DNA of 64,000 bases from Paludibacteraceae bacterium. Lineage in GTDB: Bacteria > Bacteroidota > Bacteroidia > Bacteroidales > Paludibacteraceae. The stretch spans positions 62,001 through 126,000 of the forward strand of contig JAFYSF010000007.1 of the NCBI GenBank assembly GCA_017559505.1, in the 5' to 3' direction. The notes under the pieces are model-generated. The model did not search any database, was not told the DNA's origin, and saw only the letters and a program-made list of their open reading frames with translations. This document shows, one piece after another, positions 9,536 through 16,085 of this stretch (positions are counted from its first letter, which is position 1; every line of letters starts with the position of its first letter). The position numbers were made by a program, and so were the translations under genes.

Positions 9536-9697
9536 TTAACTATTATACTTAATGGCATCCTCTATATCCGCCAATTTACTGTGAATATCATCAAGGTCTT
9601 TACTATATCCACCAACGCCTCTAATTGCACGTAATTCTTCTTTAATATTAGCCAATTCATCTCTGATTTCGACTAAAACATCATACAAATCTTCCAT
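9536..9697 (-). CDS. 53-residue coiled-coil protein in the defence operon
   Basis: An ATG at 9697 opens a 53-codon frame ending TAA at 9536. The product starts MEDLYDVLVEIRDELANIKE. It is strongly acidic with heptad-like Leu/Ile spacing, a short GVGGYS hinge near residue 30, and a second helix (DLDDIHSKLADIEDAIK). Gaps are 21 bp from the helicase gene and 5 bp to DUF4391, exactly as expected for a translated operon member. It is too short for many gene callers. A helical-hairpin adaptor between the helicase and DUF4391 is a guess. Confidence 0.7.
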   Translation of the reverse strand: MEDLYDVLVEIRDELANIKEELRAIRGVGGYSKDLDDIHSKLADIEDAIKYNS

Positions 9698-9718
9698 AAT
9701 GCTTAAATTTTAAAATTT

Positions 9719-12700
9719 TTATTTTATTACCAAAAAACAAATAAGTTCAAAATCATCAAGCCCTTTTATCTCTTCAGTGAAGAGTGAACCTTGGAATCCA
9801 GAGAGGAATGAGTCGATATCGCTCACTGCTTTCACGCTGACTATGCTCTTAATGGCTTCGCCAAGTAGGTCGGAATAGTGTTTCATATTCTTACCATCGC
9901 GCGTCATGCGATTGAACTCACCACAGAGTTCCTTATCATACTCCGACTTGCCCTTGCACAAAAAGCGTAAGCGGTCGAGCAACTCTTTGGGTTGCAAATG
10001 GTTGACTACTACACGTGCATCGTCGGTAATATATACCAAATAGAATGGATGCAAACGATTTTGACGGTCAATATTTACATTATTATTTCTGTTTTTCAAC
10101 ACATACACGACCCCTGACGGACAACCTTCTGATGCTGGCACCACGGCATGCAAGCCAAATGGCGTATGCTCGATATCGGGATTTGTTTGCATATATGCCA
10201 AGAGGTCGAGGCGAAATTCATTAAGTCCTAAATCCATAATTGAGATACCAGTATTCATCTCCTCAATATCAACCACTTCCGACTGCAATCGCTTCAATTG
10301 CGCACGGCGATACTCCAAGTCGCCTTGCTCTTCGGGCGAAATTGGGTTATCGTCGCCTGTCGATGTCATCACCGACACTTTCATCCTCGCCTCTACTCGC
10401 CCTTTAAGGTCGATATACTCGTCAAGGTCCATATCTGGCCAATAGTTGACGAGTTGTATCACTTCGTTGCGCGACCCGATACGGTCGATACGCCCAAAGC
10501 GCTGTATGATGCGCACCGGATTCCAGTGTATATCGTAGTTTATCAAATAGTCGCAATCTTGCAAGTTTTGCCCCTCCGAGATACAGTCGGTTGCTATCAA
10601 CACATCTATCTCTTCAGTCACGGTTGGCAACAATGCAGCTTTCTCTTTCGATATTGGTGAAAATAATGTGAGTAATGTATTGAAGTCCATCTTCTGACGA
10701 TTGCGTAGTCGCACTGTGGTCTTAGCGTCGGCACTACCTGTAATGAGCGCCGTGTGTAATCCGCATTTGTCCAATATGCGCTCGGCAAGGTTTTCATAAA
10801 GATACTCTGCCGTGTCGGAAAAGGCTGTGAATATTATAACTTTCTTATTGCTATCATTGATTGGATTAGCAAATTTATATCGCAAATCGTCAATAAGTTG
10901 CAACAATTTGCTATCATGCTCGGGCGTAATATCTTCGAGCATAAGCAATAACAAACGCAATATTTCGCGGTCTTTATTGAGATATTTTTTCCATGACGTA
11001 TAGTCCATATCTTCAAGGGCTATCGATGTCTTTTTGCCACCTATGAAAATATCTTCTTGTTCGTCGAGGTCAAGCCCTTCGAGATTGAAATCATCAACTA
11101 CAGCATGTGTTAATGCTCTACCCTCTAACGAGTCGATTTTACCTATAGTGGTAGAGATGAAATTGAGAATACGCCCAAGTGATAGACGAAATGAATTGAC
11201 AGAACTCTCCAATCGTTTGAGTAGATTAATACTAATTAATTGACGTATTCCACTCTCACGTCCTTTCACTGTCAGTCCCGAATAGTCCTCTTCGCTGGTG
11301 ATATATTTATCTATGCAACTTGCTAAAATAAATGTAGATGGCGTATAAATTGCCAAATTTAACTGATTTAATAGTGCATAAATATCATTGTAATTAATAG
11401 TAGAATCGAGGTCGGTAAGATGCGGACGACGAGAGATTGGAGCCAAGCGTATTGGGAATTTACCTATATCTGCCGTATCGTAATATTGCTCTATATGTTT
11501 GCGACTACGGGCTATGGTAACACTATCGAGCACCTCAAAGAAATCAAAACTCAATCGCTCGAGCAAGCATTGTGTTGTGCGCTCTTCGTATGGCAAATTT
11601 GCCCAAGCATTATACTCTCTTTGTGCTTGACGGAATATATCATCAATGCTACTATGCGTATCTAATAATTGGTCTATCTTCTCTGTATCACCCTCATAGG
11701 CAAGTGCTATCTGATTTTTCAAGTCGTTGAAGCGGTTGTTGACTGGTGTTGCTGATAACATGAGTACTTTGGTTTTCACGCCTGAACGTATCACTCTGTT
11801 CATCAACTGTAAATAACGATTTTCTCGTGGATTATCTTCATCGTCGGTTGCTGTCACTTTGCCTCCATTACGGAAATTATGACTCTCGTCTATCACCACT
11901 AAGTCATAGTTGCTCCAGTTGATATGCGTAAGGTCAAGTCCATTTGATTGCCCACTCGTACGTGAAAGGTCGGTATGAAACAACACATCATAACGCAAGC
12001 GGTCGCCTGCTATTGGATTATTTACATAATTACTCTTGTAGGTTATCCAGTTATCGTTGAGTTTTTTAGGACAAAGTACAAGGACTGTCTTATTACGATT
12101 TTCGTAATATTTTATCACTGACAAGGCTGTGAAAGTCTTACCAAGCCCTACACTATCTGCCAATATACAACCATTGTATTTTTCCAATTTATTGATTATG
12201 GCAAGACAAGCATCCTTTTGGAAATTGTAGAGTTTATTCCAAATGATACTATTCTTGAAGCCTGTAGCCTCATTTGGTAATACATCTTCAGAAATATCTT
12301 CGAGAAATTCGTTGAAAATATTGTAGAGTGTAACGAAATAAAGAAAATCAGGAGCATTCTCTTTATAGGCATTAGTAATATTGTCAAGCACCACATCAGT
12401 CACAACTTGCATGCGTGCCGAATCATTCCATAATTGATCGAATAGCGTAAGAAAATGTTGAGACAAAGGAGCTTCGGTTTTTTGCACAAACGAATAGGCA
12501 TTATTGCCTCGCTCGCAACCAAGGTCAACAGTAGTGAAACCATTAATAGGCATATAATTAGTGTTATCAACATTGATAAACCCCATCATATTCTCATTAG
12601 TTCGATTAGATTTGAAACATACTTTTTTACGAATCCAATCAGCACATTCTTTAGCTATTGCTCTCTGCGATAATTCATTGCGAAGCTTAACTTCAAACTC

Positions 12701-12955
12701 CGACCCATAGAGATTGCGCTCACGATTGAGACGAGGGATATAAAACTCTCGTTTCTGTTTATTTATCTTTTCGGTAATAAATGTTGGAGATGTGAAAATA
12801 AAACGTAATTCATCAATGTTTTTCAATTGCTCTTTCAATTCTTCGAAAGCATAAATAGAAAAACATGATGCTGCAATGGAAATTTTACTACCTTGCTTAA
12901 TCTCGGCAACAAGGTCGTCCTTTAACCGTTTCTGAACGTTATCTATCAACTCCAT
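9719..12955 (-). CDS. SNF2-family helicase with degenerate PLD-like N-terminus
   Basis: First gene of the operon, 1078 residues. The N-terminal 145 residues look like a phospholipase D-type domain (SKISIAASCFSIYAF, later NGFTTVDLG), but the HxK catalytic signature is absent, so it is probably structural or DNA-binding. The SNF2/SF2 core has Walker A DSVGLGKT (267-274), DESH (356-359), LSATPVNNR, then ATDCISEGQNLQ and QRFGRIDRIGS. It likely uses ATP to move on DNA. The arrangement helicase, DUF4391, Mod, Res indicates a type III R-M system with an added remodeller. Confidence 0.88.
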   Translation of the reverse strand: MELIDNVQKRLKDDLVAEIKQGSKISIAASCFSIYAFEELKEQLKNIDELRFIFTSPTFITEKINKQKREFYIPRLNRERNLYGSEFEVKLRNELSQRAIAKECADWIRKKVCFKSNRTNENMMGFINVDNTNYMPINGFTTVDLGCERGNNAYSFVQKTEAPLSQHFLTLFDQLWNDSARMQVVTDVVLDNITNAYKENAPDFLYFVTLYNIFNEFLEDISEDVLPNEATGFKNSIIWNKLYNFQKDACLAIINKLEKYNGCILADSVGLGKTFTALSVIKYYENRNKTVLVLCPKKLNDNWITYKSNYVNNPIAGDRLRYDVLFHTDLSRTSGQSNGLDLTHINWSNYDLVVIDESHNFRNGGKVTATDDEDNPRENRYLQLMNRVIRSGVKTKVLMLSATPVNNRFNDLKNQIALAYEGDTEKIDQLLDTHSSIDDIFRQAQREYNAWANLPYEERTTQCLLERLSFDFFEVLDSVTIARSRKHIEQYYDTADIGKFPIRLAPISRRPHLTDLDSTINYNDIYALLNQLNLAIYTPSTFILASCIDKYITSEEDYSGLTVKGRESGIRQLISINLLKRLESSVNSFRLSLGRILNFISTTIGKIDSLEGRALTHAVVDDFNLEGLDLDEQEDIFIGGKKTSIALEDMDYTSWKKYLNKDREILRLLLLMLEDITPEHDSKLLQLIDDLRYKFANPINDSNKKVIIFTAFSDTAEYLYENLAERILDKCGLHTALITGSADAKTTVRLRNRQKMDFNTLLTLFSPISKEKAALLPTVTEEIDVLIATDCISEGQNLQDCDYLINYDIHWNPVRIIQRFGRIDRIGSRNEVIQLVNYWPDMDLDEYIDLKGRVEARMKVSVMTSTGDDNPISPEEQGDLEYRRAQLKRLQSEVVDIEEMNTGISIMDLGLNEFRLDLLAYMQTNPDIEHTPFGLHAVVPASEGCPSGVVYVLKNRNNNVNIDRQNRLHPFYLVYITDDARVVVNHLQPKELLDRLRFLCKGKSEYDKELCGEFNRMTRDGKNMKHYSDLLGEAIKSIVSVKAVSDIDSFLSGFQGSLFTEEIKGLDDFELICFLVIK

Positions 12956-13016
12956 AATAAAAATATATTACTGATAATCAATCGCTTTAAGCAATCTATT
13001 TAAGTTAGAAAAAGAC

Positions 13017-13292
13017 ATAAAAAAAGCGTGAAGCTTTCGAAACTATCGCTCGCTTCACGTTCTGAGGCTCCTAGGATGTTGCCCTGCATGTTTCACGAGC
13101 AACAAGTAGAAAACCCACGCCGATATGTAATTGCACTACGCTATGCCCACAATTCACCATTGATTAGTACAAAAAGCACACCAATGGCTATACAAGCATA
13201 ACGTAGGCGTGCAAAAAATACACACCTACGGGGCACTCACCGTTGCTTTGTTTTTAACATGCATTTGAAATTTTCCTAGGATTTCAGAACGT
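13017..13292 (-). ncRNA. Structured non-coding RNA upstream of the defence operon
   Basis: On the minus strand TAGTTTTG (13300-13293) matches the -7 box, with TTTA 21 bp further upstream. The 5' end ACGTTCTGA (13292-13284) pairs with TCAGAACGT (13065-13057). Next inward are self-complementary TCCTAGGA copies (13281-13274 and 13076-13069), then TGCATGTT with AACATGCA. Two internal hairpins follow (CGTAGG..CCTACG at 13230-13202, CCATTG..CAATGG at 13187-13157). It ends with terminator CGTGAAGC..GCTTCACG plus seven T (13059-13019). No ORF fits. Identity with 6S, tmRNA or RNase P RNA could not be shown. The helicase start codon is 62 bp beyond. Confidence 0.7.
13019..13059 (-). terminator. Terminator of the upstream ncRNA / possible attenuator of the defence operon
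   Basis: CGTGAAGC pairs with GCTTCACG, followed on the minus strand by C and seven T. The left arm overlaps the 3' strand of the RNA's closing stem (TCAGAACGT), so the two structures exclude each other in part, as in attenuators. Confidence 0.75.
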
Positions 13293-13333
13293 CAAAACTA
13301 AAGCGTAAGTAAACGCCTAATTAAATATGTCTT

Positions 13334-13440
13334 TTGCTTGGTTGAGATTATTCCCCTCCTCCGCTCATTACGGACGTACGAGCCGTACGTCCCTACAAAC
13401 AAGGTGGAAGAATATGAGAGTAATCAATACCACCAAGCAA
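13334..13440. repeat. Long imperfect inverted repeat with a REP palindrome at its tip
   Basis: TTGCTTGGT (13334-13342) and ACCAAGCAA (13432-13440) bound an irregular 107-bp hairpin. Its arms also share a GATTAT/ATAATC-like block. The tip is a REP-like palindrome (13369-13396). Confidence 0.6.
13369..13396. repeat. REP-like palindrome 1
   Basis: Palindrome of the GTAGGGAC..GTCC family (here read as TACGGACGTACG then CGTACGTCCCTAC), as flanks the RAYT gene at 15087-15578. Confidence 0.75.
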
Positions 13441-13443
13441 CCG

Positions 13444-13493
13444 CAAAGGTACAAAAAAAACTTCATTCTGCAAGAGATAGAATGAAGTTTTTT
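13444..13493 (-). terminator. Terminator of the DUF4143 gene fused to a promoter
   Basis: Stem CTTCATTCT (13461-13469) with AGAATGAAG (13479-13487) has A and T runs on both sides, so it can work on both strands. Directly after its T tract on the minus strand is TACCTTTG (13451-13444), a -7 box. The same hairpin/box module recurs near 15634-15685, and the hairpin alone at 14893-14932. Confidence 0.75.
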
Positions 13494-13502
13494 GATATAA
13501 AG

Positions 13503-14765
13503 TTATAAAGATAACTCCCAAGGAAAAATATGTTCAACTCCATTATTATTTGGAAATCTCACTTCGTCTAAACTAACTATCACTTTTCGATATTGATCTT
13601 TAATATTCAATAATGGAGCATACTCACGTTGAGCTGTCTGCTCATCACCTGCCATCTGCCAACATACTTGTACATATAACTTCTGATCGCCTCGTATAGC
13701 CACAAAATCAACTTCTAATTGCCCCTGTACGCCCACATATATTTGCCAACCTTTACGACGCAGTTCGAGATATACGACATTCTCTAAAAGATTGCCTAGT
13801 CCATAAGAAAATCCTCGATACAAATAATTATAATAAGCAAGGTCGTTACTATAATATTTGCAATTACCTGATAACAATTCTTTTCCTGCAATACTATAGC
13901 GTTCTGCTCGATGAACCAAAAAGGCTTTACAAAGATAAGATATATAAGAAGATAATGTTTCATAATTCGTTTTACGCCCTTGCGACTTGAAATAGTTAAC
14001 TATATTCGACACGGAAAACATTCTGCCTGCATTATTGACTATATAACGAAATAATTCATCTAACAATAAAGAATCTTTCACATTATAACGATGAACTATA
14101 TCGCGCAACATCACCGTATCTTTTATTGCCGATACATAATGACTACGGATCTCCTCTGTTTGTAAATGAAATAACTCAGGGAGCATACCCATCTGTATAA
14201 ACTTTAAAAAATTCTCTCTGTTTGGTTCGAGTTTTTCTTTTTCGACATATTCACCAAAACTATAAGGAAGTATTTCAAACTCAACATAACGACCCGACAA
14301 TAACGATGCTAATTCGCCTGATAATAAATCTGAATTAGATCCACTTATAAATATTTCTTGTGGTTCAACAAAATCTTGTGAATGGGAATTAACAAATCGC
14401 TCCCACTCTTTTATTTGCTGTATTTCATCTAAAAACAGATATATTTTCCCTTTAGGTTGTAATACTTTTTTATATTCATAGTACAAAGTTTGCAAATCAT
14501 CAGCTGTTTTCACATCACCATATTCGAGGTATTCTGTATTGACATACAAAATATTTTGCGCTGGTACTCCACTATCTAATAATTGTTTTGCCACTTGTCG
14601 CAACACAAAACTTTTACCAGCACGACGTTGTCCCACCAACACTTTAACTAAATTATTTCCCGTTGATGCGTTTATTTTATTAATATATTCTTTTCGCAAG
14701 AAACCTAATTCAGGAACATTGCCATTCCAAAAGTTATATTTACATATCCGATCTATCATATTCAT
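13503..14765 (-). CDS. AAA ATPase with DUF4143 domain
   Basis: A 420-residue protein of the AAA_14/DUF4143 family. Walker A is GQRRAGKS near residue 48, Walker B is LFLDEIQ, and the C-terminal part ends with a restriction-fold-like block QLEVDFVAIRGDQKLYVQV. These ATPases are very common in Bacteroidetes; their role is poorly known. An upstream TTG frame extension is rejected because that TTG lies inside the -7 box TACCTTTG (14788-14781); the first ATG (14765) gives a 5' leader of only about 10 nt. The gene lies between the defence operon and a REP transposase, so the area is an accessory region. Confidence 0.88.
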   Translation of the reverse strand: MNMIDRICKYNFWNGNVPELGFLRKEYINKINASTGNNLVKVLVGQRRAGKSFVLRQVAKQLLDSGVPAQNILYVNTEYLEYGDVKTADDLQTLYYEYKKVLQPKGKIYLFLDEIQQIKEWERFVNSHSQDFVEPQEIFISGSNSDLLSGELASLLSGRYVEFEILPYSFGEYVEKEKLEPNRENFLKFIQMGMLPELFHLQTEEIRSHYVSAIKDTVMLRDIVHRYNVKDSLLLDELFRYIVNNAGRMFSVSNIVNYFKSQGRKTNYETLSSYISYLCKAFLVHRAERYSIAGKELLSGNCKYYSNDLAYYNYLYRGFSYGLGNLLENVVYLELRRKGWQIYVGVQGQLEVDFVAIRGDQKLYVQVCWQMAGDEQTAQREYAPLLNIKDQYRKVIVSLDEVRFPNNNGVEHIFPWELSL

Positions 14766-14780
14766 TATATTTTTATGCCG

Positions 14781-14788
14781 CAAAGGTA
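14781..14788 (-). promoter_or_regulatory. -7 box for the DUF4143 ATPase gene
   Basis: TACCTTTG on the minus strand, 15 bp before the ATG. No good TTTG at -33; TTGT is 19 bp upstream. Confidence 0.5.
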
Positions 14789-14892
14789 ATACTTTTTTTT
14801 CAAACAGACAAGAATTTTCTTTTTAATTATTACATTATTTCAAATACACTTGAAAACACCTATTGTTTTGTGTAAATTTTCGAATACATTTG

Positions 14893-14932
14893 AAAAAAAC
14901 TTCATTCTACCACTATAAGAATGAAGTTTTTT
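14893..14932 (-). terminator. Second copy of the CTTCATTC hairpin terminator
   Basis: AAAAAAACTTCATTCT and AGAATGAAGTTTTTT pair around a 9-base loop. Same stem as at 13461 and 15651. It lies 150 bp after the RAYT gene and probably ends its transcript. Confidence 0.7.
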
Positions 14933-15055
14933 GATATAAATGAATTATAATTCTCTATTCGGGTAAATCAAAATCGAGAGGTAATAGATTATTGTCATTA
15001 AATTTGTCAAAATTAGAACTAAAGTTGTAATTTTACATTCGAACCTATTATTATT

Positions 15056-15084
15056 TACGGACGCACGAACCGTGCGTCCCTACA
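15056..15084. repeat. REP-like palindrome 2
   Basis: TACGGACGCACG then CGTGCGTCCCTACA; flanks the RAYT gene on its 3' side, opposite in orientation to the copy inside the gene. Confidence 0.85.
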
Positions 15085-15086
15085 TA

Positions 15087-15578
15087 TTACAAATAAAAAC
15101 AATCACTATCCCATCGAGCAACATTATTTTCAATATAATCTGCTATTATATTAGCATCTTTATCGCCACGTATTATATGATCATGATAACGCGATTGCCA
15201 TTCAAATTCTATATTATTACGTCGTGCATACACTGTCAATGCTCGCTTAAATCCGCCTATCACGACACTCAATGCCGTACGTTTTGTAGGGACGCACGGT
15301 TCGTGCGTCCGTTCATTTATACAAATAATCATATGCAAATGATTTGGCATAATCACATATAGTGGTACTTCTGAATATTGATAATGTTTTGGTAAAGCTT
15401 CTATTTCCGACTTACAATACTCTCCAATTTTTGACAAATGCATCTCTCCTTCTATAATATTTCCAAAATAATGTCTCTTATCTTGTGTACATATTGTCAC
15501 AAAATAACATCCACCTGAATAATTATGAAAATTTGCTCTAGGTGATTTGCGTTTAGGATATTTTATTTCGTTATGCAT
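15087..15578 (-). CDS. REP-associated tyrosine transposase (RAYT, Y1 family)
   Basis: A 163-residue HUH-type transposase. GGCYFVTICTQDKRHYFG forms the first strand. The metal-binding HUH motif is HLH in VIMPNHLHMII. The catalytic Tyr is expected in the C-terminal helix (RYHDHIIRGDKDANIIADYIENN). RAYTs nick single-stranded REP palindromes. Palindromes with the same GTAGGG head flank it at 15056 and 15589. A third lies in frame inside the gene (15286-15312), coding for residues around ERTHEPCVPTKRT, in a loop between HUH motif and catalytic helix. Confidence 0.9.
   Translation of the reverse strand: MHNEIKYPKRKSPRANFHNYSGGCYFVTICTQDKRHYFGNIIEGEMHLSKIGEYCKSEIEALPKHYQYSEVPLYVIMPNHLHMIICINERTHEPCVPTKRTALSVVIGGFKRALTVYARRNNIEFEWQSRYHDHIIRGDKDANIIADYIENNVARWDSDCFYL
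15286..15312. repeat. REP-like palindrome 3, inside the RAYT gene
   Basis: GTAGGGACGCACGG then TTCGTGCGTCCGT; inserted in frame in the transposase coding sequence. Confidence 0.85.
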
Positions 15579-15588
15579 TTATTTTTTT

Positions 15589-15616
15589 TACGGACGCACG
15601 AACCGTGCGTCCCTAC
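15589..15616. repeat. REP-like palindrome 4
   Basis: TACGGACGCACG then CGTGCGTCCCTAC, in the 5' leader of the RAYT gene, 10 bp before the start codon. Confidence 0.85.
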
Positions 15617-15633
15617 AATTTCTATACATACAA

Positions 15634-15685
15634 CAAAGATACAAAAAAAACTTCATTCAACAAATGTGTGAATGAAGTTTTTTTG
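15634..15685 (-). terminator. ridA terminator with an embedded promoter box for RAYT
   Basis: Third copy of the CTTCATTC hairpin (stem 15651-15658 with 15671-15678), placed 17 bp after ridA. Its T tract runs into TATCTTTG (15641-15634), a -7 box that would start transcription of the RAYT gene. Confidence 0.7.
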
Positions 15686-15701
15686 AGTATAGCAAAAACT
15701 A

Positions 15702-16079
15702 TTATTTACCAGCGATAGTTTCGATTTCAACGAGAGCACCCATTGGAAGTGATTTAACTGCAAAAGCAGAACGAGCTGGGCATTCTGATTGATAATATTG
15801 TTTGTAAACTTCGTTCATAGCTGCAAAGTCAGCAATGTCAGAAAGGAATACTGTAGTTTTAACTACATCGCAAAAATCGTAACCTGCTTCATTAAGAATA
15901 GCTTTTACGTTTTTGAGTGATTGGTGAGTTTGTTCTGCAACACCACCTTCTACGAATTTACCTGTTGCTGGGTCGATTGGAAGTTGACCTGAAATGAACA
16001 ACATACCATTCACTTGATTAGCTTGGCTGTAAGGACCAATTGCTGCAGGAGCATTAGTCGTAGCAATAATTTTTTTCAT
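15702..16079 (-). CDS. ridA: RidA family enamine/imine deaminase
   Basis: RidA removes reactive 2-aminoacrylate formed by PLP enzymes. The 125-residue protein is of typical length and shows the family pattern: APAAIGPYSQA near the N-terminus, LFISGQLPIDPATG, TVFLSDIADFAAMNEVY, PARSAFAV with the conserved Arg, and the final LPMGALVEIETIA. It starts 6 bp after the TPR gene and is the last gene of the Crp-TPR-RidA operon on the minus strand. Confidence 0.95.
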   Translation of the reverse strand: MKKIIATTNAPAAIGPYSQANQVNGMLFISGQLPIDPATGKFVEGGVAEQTHQSLKNVKAILNEAGYDFCDVVKTTVFLSDIADFAAMNEVYKQYYQSECPARSAFAVKSLPMGALVEIETIAGK

Positions 16080-16085
16080 AATTGT

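Larger units (their letters stand above)
14784..15086. other. 300-bp gap before the RAYT gene
   Basis: Contains the conserved terminator hairpin (14893-14932) and REP palindrome 2 (15056-15084). Otherwise AT-rich sequence without a gene. Confidence 0.6.

Noticed and set aside
13017..13445. tmRNA, RNase P RNA or SRP RNA on either strand
   Set aside because: No tag peptide or tRNA-like ends, no conserved P4 sequences, and no SRP tetraloop region could be found; kept as an unnamed structured RNA.
14766..14783. TTG start for the DUF4143 ATPase
   Set aside because: The TTG is part of the -7 box TACCTTTG, so it would not be in the transcript.
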